Below, in pieces: positions 45,001 through 55,267 of a stretch of 64,000 nucleotides of DNA (position 1 is its first letter; every line of letters starts with the position of its first letter). A model generated the notes under the pieces. The model was not told the origin of the DNA and did no database searches. It saw nothing but the letters and a program-made list of their open reading frames with translations. Source of the DNA: Amaranthus tricolor (lineage: Eukaryota; Streptophyta; Magnoliopsida; Caryophyllales; Amaranthaceae); NCBI RefSeq assembly GCF_026212465.1, contig NC_080063.1, positions 19,441,297 to 19,505,296 of the forward strand, written 5' to 3'. Position numbers and translations under genes: made by a program.

Positions 45001-45542
45001 TTTATCACACTTTTAATCATATATAGAATCATCCAACTCAGTGATCTTTACTATCGCACATGTAATGAAGAGTGCATATACCACACTATGGTACACCATG
45101 GGAAGAAGCCAGTTGAATTAAAACTTTAAGTTAATAGTTATAAATCTTAAAATATATATTATATATTCTAATATGCCCTCTTACACTTTGGACCAAAAAT
45201 GTGAATATAGCACTAAATATTCACTTTAAAAGACAGATGGTTGAAATTCGAACTCAGAACCTCTTATTACGTTTGCTTCTCGTACCATGTAAAGAAACCA
45301 ACTCAATTTAACCAAATTATAAATTAGAATCTATATACCAAATTATAAATTAGAATCTATAGTATTTTGTATATGTACTTATAATTAAGTGTATTAATTT
45401 ATATACCTGCTCTTTGAGGAACTCTTTTCCAGCAGGAACCCTCTCCATATTTTTCAATGCACTTTCGTAGAAGGTCGTCTTCTTCCTCTGACCATGGACC
45501 TTTTCGAACTGTACTCTTACATGCAGCTCCATCCTCTTGCAT
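30068..45542 (-). CDS. R2R3-MYB transcription factor, rearranged locus
   Basis: Three intact exons lie in order on the minus strand: exon 1 45542-45407 (ATG, 45 codons+1, donor GTATAT), exon 2 37094-36965 (130 nt, acceptor TTTCAG, donor GC), exon 3 30476-30068. Joined they give 224 residues with correct phases (G46 and R89 split). R2 runs from [15 protein letters not shown] to [17 protein letters not shown]3 from [10 protein letters not shown] to [13 protein letters not shown]. The layout and 130-nt exon 2 are typical of R2R3-MYBs; R2 resembles anthocyanin/betalain-type (PAP/BvMYB1-like) proteins. Oddities: an extra residue in R2 (GEGSCW), the last R3 Trp replaced by Cys109, and a bHLH-contact motif not matching the consensus. 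The acidic C-terminus (WLENLLGL, ending NNWEDIAY) could activate transcription. Intron 1 would be 8.3 kb and contain a second broken exon 1/exon 2 pair; intron 2 is 6.5 kb and contains a copia element. Whether the exons are spliced together is unproven; it may be a pseudogene. Confidence 0.62.
30477..31161 (-). other. MYB intron 2, exon-3-proximal part
   Basis: AT-rich intronic sequence between exon 3 and the copia insertion. The acceptor is TATTCAG, ending at 30477. With the copia element and one target duplication removed, intron 2 would be about 755 bp. No other gene seen. Confidence 0.6.
31162..31992 (-). repeat. 3' LTR of the copia element (831 bp)
   Basis: Matches 36059-36889 with only three differences that I can see (31331, 31950, 31954). 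On the minus strand it begins TGTTATGAATGG and ends TTTTCA. A TATA box (TATAAATA, complement of 31448-31455) and GC-rich CTCGACCGAGCG-type inverted repeats (about 31575-31760) mark the promoter and transcribed part. A purine-rich tract (complement AAGGTGGAGATTG) abuts it inside the element. Confidence 0.95.
32083..36000 (-). pseudogene. copia gag-pol polyprotein with one in-frame nonsense codon
   Basis: One continuous frame of 1,305 codons from the ATG at 36000, broken only by TAG at codon 816 (33553-33555). Related proteins usually have Trp here (NGTW motif), so a G-to-A change is the simplest cause. Domains in order: Gag with CCHC zinc knuckle [14 protein letters not shown] (235-248), protease active site WILDSGC (DSG 295-297), pre-integrase [10 protein letters not shown], integrase catalytic D, D, E motifs ([23 protein letters not shown]), reverse transcriptase with YVDD (about 982-985), and RNase H with STTEAEYIA. 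It is the replication polyprotein of the retrotransposon. The break lies before reverse transcriptase, so this copy probably cannot move on its own. The upstream reading frame to 36111 lacks an ATG. Confidence 0.93.
36059..36889 (-). repeat. 5' LTR of the copia element (831 bp)
   Basis: Partner of 31162-31992, upstream in the element's own orientation. It carries the TATA box TATAAATA (complement of 36345-36352) and is followed, one base away, by the initiator-Met tRNA primer-binding site. Confidence 0.95.
37727..37785 (-). pseudogene. truncated second copy of MYB exon 1
   Basis: The minus strand reads [19 protein letters not shown] followed by the same donor GTATAT as the intact exon 1 at 45407-45542. 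The upstream half, including the start codon, is missing: identity stops at 37785, within a base or two of the 2-kb duplicated block starting at 37787. With exon 2 at 36965-37094 it once formed a complete gene. On its own it has a donor but no acceptor or start. Confidence 0.9.
38508..39335 (-). mobile_element. TRIM-like LTR element with nested MITE
   Basis: Two related direct repeats start at TTAGGCCGTGATAATTCGGC (about 38508) and TTAAGCCGTAAAAATTCGTC (about 38811). Both continue through CGTGTGGACACGGGACAC, AACTCAC, AATATATAT and ACTATTTTATCAAT to GTGAAG. Between them lies GCTCTGATACCATA, the complement of an initiator-Met primer-binding site, so the element is on the minus strand. The interior is under 100 bp and no protein is encoded. 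The second repeat is interrupted by the MITE at 38955-39226. Confidence 0.6.
38955..39226. mobile_element. Stowaway-type MITE nested in TRIM-like repeat
   Basis: Ends CTCCCTTTTATTC and GAATAGGAGGGAG, flanked by TA (38953-38954 and 39227-39228). It is highly similar to 17084-17351. The TRIM-like repeat resumes on both sides. Confidence 0.85.
39791..41009. other. MYB intron 1 region, unclassified sequence
   Basis: Unique AT-rich sequence. A more GC-balanced patch at 40360-40572 encodes a 70-residue frame without a recognisable domain, probably a relic of a repeat. Repeated AATTTGATT/ATTATGAC motifs occur at about 40600-40800. Confidence 0.4.
41010..41215 (+). repeat. SINE-like repeat, plus orientation
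   Basis: Ordered motifs GCAGACTTGCGGA, GAGAGACTTTTTAGC, GCGCTCTCCTTTATGAG, TATGAGTTGCCGCC and a final GTATGATGATGATA tail match the complements of 46360-46560 and 28220-28490. This defines one family with a GAT-rich tail. Confidence 0.65.
41216..42069. other. MYB intron 1 region, nothing recognised
   Basis: AT-rich DNA. The short frame at 41366-41554 has no recognisable domain. Confidence 0.4.
42090..43440. repeat. diverged duplicated block X with minisatellite array
   Basis: Shares with 47520-48780 the ordered motifs CACAGTTTAC, CATATA.GAG, CCTAATTTTC, GTGGTTTGT, TTGCTTTT, AGCAAGTAAGTA and TTCTTCTACAC. These are followed by an array of units built on CTTGTCAGCTAATGAAAT and AATAAATATTTTTTTGTC (about 42940-43400). 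Unit length is irregular, roughly 60-80 bp. The similarity is clearly lower than for the D1/D2 pair, so this duplication is older. Confidence 0.7.
43445..43509 (-). pseudogene. truncated second copy of MYB exon 2
   Basis: The minus strand matches the first half of the intact exon 2 (36965-37094), acceptor AG included, reading [21 protein letters not shown]. Identity stops abruptly at 43445, where the following R3 codons are replaced by unrelated AT-rich DNA. Without a donor it should not be spliced in as a normal exon. Confidence 0.9.
43510..45406 (-). other. MYB intron 1, exon-1-proximal part
   Basis: A 1.9-kb AT-rich stretch between the broken exon 2 copy and the intact exon 1. No other gene or clear repeat seen. 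Confidence 0.5.
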
Positions 45543-45859
45543 CATATATAATCGTAATATAAATGTGTATGTGTATACATATACATCGTTCTAATTATAA
45601 GATAGATAAACGTACGTTGTTATAATATATAGCAGGCAGAAAAAAAAAAAAAAAAAGATGATAATGATCAGGACTTAAAGCTTAAGCATCATCTTTACCA
45701 CAAAAAATATGATATATATATTTCATTAATTTGCATTTGGACATAATTTGGACCACCTTTAAATTTATGCATTTCTTATTTTCTTGTACTTTCCTAAAGA
45801 ACACTTTGAAAAACAGTAAAAAAATTCATGTATACAGTCAATAATGGTAGAGGACTAGA
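45543..45859 (-). promoter_or_regulatory. putative MYB 5' flank
   Basis: Sequence immediately upstream of the MYB exon 1 ATG. AT-rich with an A-run at about 45640-45657. No specific core promoter element can be assigned with confidence. Confidence 0.3.
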
Positions 45860-46130
45860 GGTGTTCATTCGGTGATCGGGTCGGTGTTGGATGGGTGTCA
45901 TCCTTGGTTTAGTTGTATTTTAGATCGATTAATTTCGGATGCTCGTTACGGCGGGTCGCATTCGGGTCGGTCGGTTTGTCATAGTTCGATTGAAGATCAG
46001 TTATTCGAGCTATTTTAGCATCGGTTTGGTGTCGGTTAAAGTTCGAGTCTAGTGTCAATTTGTCTCGGATTGTCATCGGTTAATAATTGATTTAGTTTTA
46101 CCGGGTACAGATCGGGTTTGGGTACTTTTT
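45860..46130 (+). repeat. interspersed repeat related to 11080-11340
   Basis: Reads GGATGGGTGTCAT, GAAGATCAGTTATTCGAGC, GAGTCTAGTGTCAAT and CATCGGTTAATAATTGAT in the order found on the complement of 11080-11340. A GGTTCGG-rich stretch of similar style at 46640-46870 may be part of the same element, split by the SINE-like repeat. Confidence 0.6.
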
Positions 46131-46359
46131 TCAAGTAGAATAATTACAAATTATTATCAATCGAGTGAATATCAAATTAAGTTGTTAGTCATTTTTTATT
46201 TGATGATAAGATTCATTTACTTAAAGCAAAATAGTTAAAATGAAAATCAATTGGTGATTATTACTTTATTACTTTTACTTGTTTAATTGTAATCAAAATT
46301 AATGTTCTATTGTTTTTCTTCTTATTTGATGAAAAGTAGTTAAATAAACATCGACCATT

Positions 46360-46560
46360 GATTCATCATCATCATACCCAGTGTATCCCACCCATAGAAA
46401 ACTACGGCCAGGGTCTGGGAAGGAAAGGACGGCGGCAACTCATACTCATAAAAGAGAGCGCGGCCAAAGAGTCCCTCGACTCAAGAAAGAATAAAATGAA
46501 ATTCTGCAACTGATGGGATCGAGTGCGGCTGAAGCGAACTCCGCAAGTCTGTTAATTAAA
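46360..46560 (-). repeat. SINE-like repeat, minus orientation
   Basis: The plus strand reads CATCATCATCATACCCAGTG, GGCCAGGGTCTGGG, GGACGGCGGCAACTCATAC, GCGCGGCCAAAGAGTCCC and GCGAACTCCGCAAGTC, the complement of the family at 41010-41215. It is the best preserved of the three copies and interrupts the surrounding repeat. Confidence 0.7.
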
Positions 46561-46859
46561 ATTTAATAAAATTTAATTTATTAAAATATCTATCACTTTA
46601 ATAGATTAAGTAATAAGATGATTGAATATGAATCGATCATACTTCTATGTTAAAAATTGGTTCAGGTTTACCGCAGTTCCATTAAAAATTCGTTTGGGTT
46701 AAGTTGGTTTTAGCTGGATCGAGTTCGATTTTGAGCATGATTCGGGTTGGTCACTATTAGGTTCAGGTAATCTATTAACGGTTATATGTCGGTTATAAAA
46801 AATCAGTTACAGTTCGGATTCAGTTTTCCCATTTTCGAACGTTAATCGGTTCGGGGCAA

Positions 46860-47130
46860 CTTCGGCTAAAATAGGGATAATGTTGGTTCGATAAAACGAC
46901 TGAAATTTCCGACTATGATTAATCAGTAAAATTTCCAACTACATTTGCTACTACTTTGTGATAGTCGGAATTTTCGACTAAAATTAAGTTCATCGGAAGT
47001 TCTGATGTCCGACTAAATATTCAACTACCACCATGGTAGTAGAAAATTTTTGCGAAATAAAAAATTGGTAAGGGAGGGAATTTACGCGCTTTTATTTTCG
47101 ACTATTTTCCTACTAATTTTTCCGAGCATC
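46860..47130. repeat. possible non-autonomous DNA element with TCCGACTA motifs
   Basis: Repeated TTTCCGACTA/TAGTCGGAA-type motifs in both orientations between about 46905 and 47120 suggest subterminal repeats. No certain ends or target duplication. Confidence 0.3.
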
Positions 47131-47295
47131 ACAATCAATCCATTTTCCTGTACCCTTCCTAACATTTGAGATAAAAACTTAATTTTTAAATACTTAAAAT
47201 TTAAGCTTCTTTTAGAAATCAACTTTAAATGTAGTAAATAATTATGTTGAATTTTTATTGAAATGACTTCAACTTTAAAATCAACATAAAAGATG

Positions 47296-47345
47296 AAAAT
47301 TTAATTTTAATTTAATTTAATTTAATTTAATTTAATTTAATTTTT
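47296..47345. repeat. (TTTAA)n microsatellite
   Basis: About eight uninterrupted TTTAA units. Confidence 0.9.
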
Positions 47346-47519
47346 ATTTAATTATGGTGAGTTTGTAGATTCTATCTTTGTTGAGCAATTTCAAAATGTC
47401 AAAGAAATATTAGATGTAGCTTTGCTGTTTATTGAAGGGTTAATTTAACTTCATTTCATAATTACTCTAAAGCCCGAAATTAAACGTGCATTGTTCGCAT
47501 ATCAAGGATGTAGCCTTGT

Positions 47520-48780
47520 TGCCGTTGTAATTGTGAGCATACATTTCCTACTTGCAGTTTTTCACAGTTTACAAAGACTACACAAATAAACTTATACTTT
47601 TGAAATTGCTATTAATAATAATATGTTATAAGAAAATATTATTATAAGTTGAGGTCGGTGTTCATTCGGGTCATTGTACTGTCCATTTCGAGTCACGTGT
47701 TTTGAGTCGGATTTTTGTATCCATATTAATTTTTACATAATTTTAAATTCATTTTGAAATCAAGTCAAAAGTCGAATTCAGTTACAAAATCAGGTAATAT
47801 ATCAGATTGTCAAATTTGTTTTTAATGTATGAAAAGGCCAAAGAAATATCATCATATATGAGAAGCTGTAGGGTCATCTTTCATTATATTCATGAGAATT
47901 TCAAAACCCTAATTTTCTTGATGTGGTTTGTAGTTCTAAGACTTCATATTGCTTTTCTAAATAGCAAGTAAGTATTTTGCTTATTCTTCTTCTTCTACAC
48001 CCTCCATGGTAGCTAGCTTGTGTATAAACATATCTATTTTATTATAATTTAAGAATTTGCATTTTAATTCAAATATTATGCTTAGCTTGAAGAAAAAGAA
48101 GTTTATGTAATTTCTTAATGTGAATCTTTTTAGCTAAGCTATTTTAATGGAATTTTTTTTTTTGTTCTTTAAAATGTTAGTTTTTATTCTTTCACGAGTA
48201 TTATATTTTATATTGACTTAATATGGTCGCCAAAAATCAATAGCTTTTGACCCTTTTTTATAGTTAGTTAGTATATTTTTTTTTTGTAGATTAATGAATA
48301 AAGTTTTTCTTAAGTGCTAATAAAGTTTCTGTAGACATTGCTTAACGACGATGTGTGTTTTCCTTTCATTTGTCGACTAATGAAAATTTTGTTATTAGTT
48401 AATAACTCTTTCTTTTTTCGGAAAATGACTTTTTGTCGACTAATAATACATCAATGTAATAATTAGTTTTTAACGTATAAAATTTTGTCAAATTAATATT
48501 TTTTTTTGTCAAGTAATGAATTATATCTTGTCAGCTTACAAATATTTTTTTTGTCAGCTAATGAAATACTTTTTGTCGAAAAAATATTTGTTTGTCAATT
48601 AATTAATTATTTCTTGTTGGGCTAACACTCTTTTTCTTGTCAGATGATAAAATGTTTTTTGTCGAATAAATATTTCTTTGTCGAGTAATAAATTACTTCC
48701 TGTCATAAAACAAATATTTTTCTTGTTAGCTAATGAAATGAGTTTTGTTAGATAAATTATTGTATTAATTATGGCTATAG
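47520..48780. repeat. diverged duplicated block X' with minisatellite array
   Basis: Second copy of block X (42090-43440). The array of CTTGTCAGCTAATGAAAT-like units lies at about 48420-48770. It is followed within about 20 bp by the duplicated block D2. Confidence 0.7.
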
Positions 48781-48801
48781 AAACATTAAAATTCTTATTT
48801 A

Positions 48802-50815
48802 TTGTGTGTTAAATAGATTTTTCAACAGAAAGATTTTCCAACGAATGATACTTCCTTGGTGATTAATGAATTTTTTCGCAAACAAATTAAAATTATTAAA
48901 GGTATTAGTTTTCTCAACTTTATTATTACTTGATGATGAGAAATAGAATTATTAATATCATGCATTATTGACTAATATATATAGATTATAAGAACAATCT
49001 TGGTGTTTCGATCCAATTTATCATGTTAATGACAATCACAACTCAAAAGTTTAAGGTATGATTAAACCAAGATCGTTAGATATATATTTTATTTTAGTCC
49101 GTCTTTTTTTAAACCACTTTGTAATAAGACAAATATGATTGAACAATTTTTTTTAATTTCATTCAAAAACTCATTATTATTACTTTTTTATCTCATTTAT
49201 ATATACAAATATATTTCGTTTACTTATTTTTCATCTTATTCTCTAATTACAATTCAAAAACTATAACTATTTCAAATGTATCAAACTTAATTGGATGAAA
49301 CGAAGGTGTATTAATTTTGTTCTAAATCTTCACAAATCCGAAATTTTGTTCCTTAGAGATTGTCATGTACATTTTCCTTTTTAGTCAATCCATTTTTTTT
49401 AAAAAAAAAACTTTTAGTTAGTCCATTTAACTTTATTACTATTTTTTTGGACATATCTTCACCACTTTGTTAATTTTATTATCATTCATGCAACACTTTT
49501 TCTTCAATCTCACAATTTATATTAGGCCGTGATAATTCGGCATATAATCTTCCCGTGGACCCCGCGTGTGGACACGGGACACCTGTGGGCTCGGGCCAAC
49601 AAACCAACGGGTCAAGAGCATTGATTTGCCATACACTTGGTGAGATTCATTGTTTCCCAAAACCATACGGCAGTAGGAGGATTAACTCACCCAATATATA
49701 TTCAAGTTCACAACCCACTATTTTATCAATGTGGAATCTTGTCTCACATGTGAAGTATCTCCAACACTCTTCCTCACATGTGAGCCACATCATACCAGAA
49801 ACCACCTTCAGCTCTGATACCATATTAAGCCGTAAAAATTCGTCACATAATTTTAGTTTGGCTCACTCGTGTGGACACGGGACACACGTGGGCTTGGGCC
49901 CACAAACTCACAAGTAAAGAGCGTTGACTTGCATAATTTTAGTGAGGTTCATTATTTCCTAAAATCATACTCCCTTTTATTCACCTTCGAAGTCCCATTT
50001 GACTTTTCACAGATTTTAAGGAAAGTCAAAAGTGGGACCCTAAGGGTAAGAAAGAGAGTGGTATTATGGGTTTTTAATGTAAGAGAGGAAAATTAGAATG
50101 GGTAATAAAGGGTATAATTGAAAATAGGATAAAATTACTCAGGGCATAAAAGTCAAAAACTCATACCAAAAATAGAAATGAGACAATTAAAGTGACTTGA
50201 CCATAAAAGGAAATGGGACACATAAGCTGAATAGGAGGGAGTATGATAATAGAAGAATTAGCTCACCTAATATATATGCAAGTCCACAACTCACTATTTT
50301 ATCAATTTAAAATCTTGTCTCATATGTGAAGAATTTCCTATCAATTGTGACAGTTTCTTGTTTACTAATAACACTGCACTGGAAGAATATCTGAATTTCA
50401 TTATTATCTGATTCTATAATTTGCCTGTAACCCATACAACTTACTCTAAATCTTAAGATTTAGGGTTCATACTATACACAAAAGTAGGACTGCATTACCA
50501 CTGCAGTTTCATCATTATATTCTGCTATATGATGTAACTCATCGATGCATTTCTTACAAAAGATAAAAAAATTACTGTAACAACATTACAATATATACTG
50601 TAACGTCAATTGCATCAGGTGATTTTCTTGAATCATACCGTCAAGTTACCTCTACTAAATATAATTTTAGAGTTTTAATCATCTAATTAAAATCTCACGT
50701 CACTAAAATAGTGAGTTATAAACTTACATATAATATTTGGTTGGTAATTCTCTTACAGCCACACGATTTTTGAAAATATTAAACCCCATTATGTATGTAC
50801 GCAAGTCAATGCATA
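48802..50815. repeat. segmental duplication D2 (copy of 37787-39790)
   Basis: A 2,014-bp block, colinear with D1 at a constant offset of 11,015 bp until a 10-bp insertion (near 50691). It carries the same TRIM-like repeats (about 49523-50350) and Stowaway MITE (49970-50241), so those insertions predate the duplication. Confidence 0.93.
49970..50241. mobile_element. Stowaway-type MITE in D2
   Basis: Copy of the MITE at 38955-39226, carried along by the segmental duplication, with TA on both sides. Confidence 0.85.
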
Positions 50816-51297
50816 TTAACCGTGACTTTGTGAGCCAGAGATCATGGGTGCCTATTGTGAATGTGTCCACAAGAGTGAGCCTAAGAAGTGATTATGTGAC
50901 GAAATATTACGGTCTAACAAATACTATATTTTGACGTACATATCTATAGTAGCTATGTACTCCACTAAAATCTACTTTTTTCGTTCTGATATATTTGCTA
51001 AAATCGTATTTATTTTATATGTGATGACTAATCTGTTAGAAAAATATAGTTAAGTGATCACATTTTTTCATTGGAGTAATATAATGTTTTTATAATATTT
51101 GGCTGAAACGGGAGGTGTAAAATGTGTTATCTTTTATTATACATTAAAAGTGAGCGTACTTACAATAATTCGCTAATATACTAATCCACCCCCTTTAATT
51201 TTTTTTTATTATTGTGTCATCTCCTTGGGAGTAATCTCATTGGGACATTGGGTTAAGTATTTCCTAAATTGACATATTATAAGATTGTGTTGTGATT
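50816..51297. other. spacer before the plus-strand copia element
   Basis: No gene recognised. A short frame ending at 50934 has no known domain. Confidence 0.4.
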
Positions 51298-51931
51298 GGT
51301 GTGACTTGAGTGCACTTAATGGGATGAATTCATGAGTGTGACTCTTGATTATTTGGTAACTAAATGGGTGCAATTATGTGTGGAGTATTGATGAAGAATT
51401 ATGGGTGTTAATATGGGTTAATGAAGAATATGTAAGGGTTGATTTATGAGATGCTCGAACAAAGTTACTGTCAGAAGATCTGAAGGGTCGCTCGACCTAC
51501 TCGCTCGACCGAGCGAGCTCCGCTCGACCGAGCGAGTCCTTTTTTGGTTAGTCGAGCAGTCAGACAGAATGCTCCAGATTATGCTGCTTCTCGCTCGACC
51601 GAGCCGCTCGAACGAGCGAGCTCTCTGTTCCGGTCGAGCGAAGTCTCTGATGTGCATAGGATGTTTGTTTTCGACCTTTCAACTCCTTAGACTTAATTCT
51701 TAGTATTCATTGCTCAATATTAACTATGTAATTTAGTGAGCTAATGACATTTATGTACCTAGTCCTATAAATAAGAGCTCTCATTCACTTGGTGAATACA
51801 TCCACAAAAATACACCCCAAGCCAAACACTAGCCTATATCTCTTCTCTATTGTAATTCTCCATATTTGAGAGTTCTTTGAACTCCTTTTAATAATATAAG
51901 AGATACTACACACCGGAGGACGTAGCCATAG
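51298..51931 (+). repeat. 5' LTR of second copia, left part
   Basis: 634 bp, including the GC-rich GCTCGACCGAGCGAGC inverted-repeat cluster at about 51487-51640. It ends in CATAG, the target site of the nested element. Confidence 0.93.
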
Positions 51932-54900
51932 TGTAACACCCCAGAATTTCCGACCCCTTAACGAAACCAAAACCGTAAAGGACGGGAGGAAATTCGGGTG
52001 TTACATAAAAGAAAAAGGAAAAGAATCTATATAAACTTTAATTATTATCTTTAAAAAGGTGAGTGGAAATTTTGGCAGCATCTGCCTTAAAATTGTGCGT
52101 CTTTGTAGAAAACAAAAGTTAATTCAAAAACTAATAAAGTAAAGGCACCAATGGCCTATCAAAGCTATGTCACGGCGGAATAATTCGTCGCCGGCTTCTC
52201 AAATCAACATGCCAAGCATGGATCGTGGTTCCAGTGTCGACGTTTGCGTTTTAAAAAGACTTAACTCCTCAAAACCATACAGAGTTATAAACTACGCAGC
52301 GGAAATACAAATGCACGTGGGAGGGCACAAGGCCTCATAACAAAACATATACAATCAAAATTTACAAAGGATAACAAGAGATACAAAATCGAAAGATAGG
52401 GGTAATGACACAAGTTATGCTTCGCGCTCATCACTCTTCCCAAATGCAATGCAATACATAAGAAGCTCCAGTACCTGCTAAGCCAGTCTATAATCCTCCT
52501 GCTGCTCGACATTAGACCAAAGGCCAATGCGTCATAGCAGGACAATCATAGAAAGTCATCAACAATTAAACATAAACACAAACACGTACACGTCAGTATC
52601 CAGCAACAAGTTATATATATGCAACCAACAATCAATTCAACAAACGAGGGAAGAAGGACACTCCAATGTATAAAAATCTACTCCAACCATTCCTCATTTC
52701 TGTGCACTTCTCAATGCCTTCACCATTTTCTATTCCTTCCTTAATTCCACGTATCTTCTTTTGTGACTAGAGGCCACCATATTGGGGTTTGCAAGACCCA
52801 CATGGCAACACCTCAGCCAAGGACGGTGACGGCCATGCCGGCGCCCAATGGCAAAGTATGATCATACCCCCGTACAGCGACCATATATAGATGATCCATG
52901 CCTCCGGGAACTAAACCAACTGGGGTACCAATCCAGTGGAGTCACAGTAATATCCAACTTAATATCTCATCAATAAGGGACTCATTCCCATTCCATCTCA
53001 TATAATCCAACATTCTACTCTTGCGATATCCGAACTCAATCTCTACCATCTTTACAACTGATTTTCACTTGTAACACAACTTAACAGTATTTAAATAGCA
53101 AATCATATTCAACCTAGCTCGTATAATATTATCACGCAAGGAAAATATATTGGAGATGCATGCAAGAATCAGTTACTGCGTGTACTTACCAGTATCTCAT
53201 AGTTTCAATGCAATGTATATTATCACAATAAACAATAATATCTTAAAGCAAATTGCACATAGAGGTTAGTTACTGCGTGTACGTACCTGTAAGCGTTACT
53301 GCACAATCAAAAGTCACAAAATCACCCAACTAAGGCTCTACTTTCCTCTTACGAAATGAGCACCTATATAAGTTATGAGTAGAACTAATAAGTTCCCTTA
53401 ACTACTTTGTCATACCAGCTAAAAGCCAAAGTAACTACAACCATCCATTCACGACAAGATTTCAATTACTTCTAACACGTACGCATCTCATTCAACACCA
53501 AGCATAATCGTCAATTCGACAATAACACAAGTTTTTCTATCGACAAAGAATAAAAGGATTATGTCAAGTGTTTCATTACACCAGCTAACTTTGAGTTATA
53601 ACGATTCACATTATCTTGAAATAAAACGACGATTCAGAATTAAGTCTCACAATGTTAGTGTAGTGCTAATATGGCGACAAGAACGAATCTCAAGGTTATC
53701 GCATAGCAATATCATTTATTATATTCTCCAAGGTTGAGCTAAAATCAAGACATCATACAAGTAACTTCAATAATTCTTAACAGTTGACGCTATGTTCATG
53801 GCTCATTACAATTATGTGTTTATGATTTTCAAGAACAACCCAATGAGGTATTAGTAACTCTAACAATTAAGTCACTAACAATTAGCAACTTCTACTCTCA
53901 ATTAACAACCAAGACCATTTTTATAGTCAACTATAATCAAAATCATTACTAATTACCACAACGATAATCAACCAAGTCTTAAAATAATTTATAAGGCTAT
54001 TCGATTAATCATCACACCACCCAAGTAGCATACACCACACACACACTACTAGAAATCTCATTTCTAAATCAAACTCTAATTATTTCATGTTCAAAGATAA
54101 CACTATTTCTATTACCTATGATAGGATTAAACCAAACTAATATTCAATCAACACCATTCTCATAATTTCTAATCACACTTCAAACCTTAAATCATGAATA
54201 TGTTCAATTCATCAATTAAACTCTTAACCACAAAAGAATTCAATGAAAAATAACACAAAATTCAACACTTTTCATCCACATTTCAAAAACCCAATTCATA
54301 AGTATATTCAAATCATCAATCAAATTCTTACCCACAACAAGATTCAATGACTTTACCCAAATTACTACCTTTAAATTCATCATAACATAAACCCTAACTT
54401 ATCTAATTTCAGATCACCATAATAATCAAACCCATAACAAAATCAAGATATTCATACTCCAATTTAACAAATATGAACTCTAAATAATAAGAAATCAAAT
54501 ATCAACACATACAAACTTAATTTGGGTAAGAGATTGCTCACAAGGGGAACTAGAAAAGGAGTGAAGACTAGATGGTTGTGAAGGACGCCACACAATTGGA
54601 CCGTGGCTGGTGGTGGTGGCAGCCTTCACGGCAGTAGGGGAGGAGCTGCTGGAGGTCGTGGCTGCAGCAGACGCACAACAAGTGGTGGTGTTAGGACAGC
54701 AGGCTGGCGCTATATGCTGAGCAGCTGCTGTTTGGGGGGAAAAATCGCAACCCCTGCTGCTGGTTGTTACCTTCGTGCGTGGGTAGAGGGTGGTTGCCGT
54801 GCTGGTGGAGCAAGGAGCACGGCGGGTGGCTGATTGTGCCGGCAGCTGCTGTGGTGTGGGGAGGGAATGGAACGTGAGGAGTGAGCAAGAAAGGAGGAGA

Positions 54901-55267
54901 ATGAAGAGAAGGAATGGCGGCTCTTCTCGAGTGTTTAGGGTTTCGCGGGCTTTTTATACTCGTTGTTGCTATTATTAGTATTATGTTTATTTATTTATTT
55001 ATTTATTTATTTTGGTTTATTTTCTTGCGAGACCCAACTATTAGACTCACCTTCGTGGGTTCACACATTTTAATAAAATAATCATTTTAATTCGAACCTC
55101 TTTATTTGAGAAATCGTAATTATATTTTTAATATATGTATATAAGTTCACATTTAAATTTATATATGAAGAAATTTATTAATTCAGAAATAATTTAATAT
55201 AATTATAAAATCCCCAAAAGTTACTAAAATATTAATTAATGACGTCAGAAAAACTCGGGGTGTTACA
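51932..55267 (-). repeat. 3' LTR of the nested element (3,336 bp)
   Basis: Constant offset of 7,533 bp to the other LTR from end to end, so there are no indels, and no substitutions in the stretches I compared. A GC-rich patch at 54600-54940 contrasts with the AT-rich surroundings. Frames inside it (52285-52545, 54603-54978) occur identically in both LTRs and look non-coding. Confidence 0.95.
54951..54958 (-). promoter_or_regulatory. LTR TATA box of the nested element
   Basis: The complement reads TATAAAAA, about 310 bp inside the LTR in the element's orientation. It is followed by a CT-rich leader-like stretch and the GC-rich patch, as expected for an LTR promoter. An identical copy in the other LTR lies at 62484-62491. 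Confidence 0.6.

Noticed and set aside
52285..52545. 86-residue open frame, repeated at 59818-60078
   Set aside because: It is contained in both LTRs of the nested element, has no known domain, and its identical duplicate is explained by the LTR.
54603..54978. Gly/Ser/Arg-rich open frames on both strands, repeated at 62136-62511
   Set aside because: Low-complexity products of a GC-rich LTR patch with overlapping frames on both strands; no protein family is recognisable.
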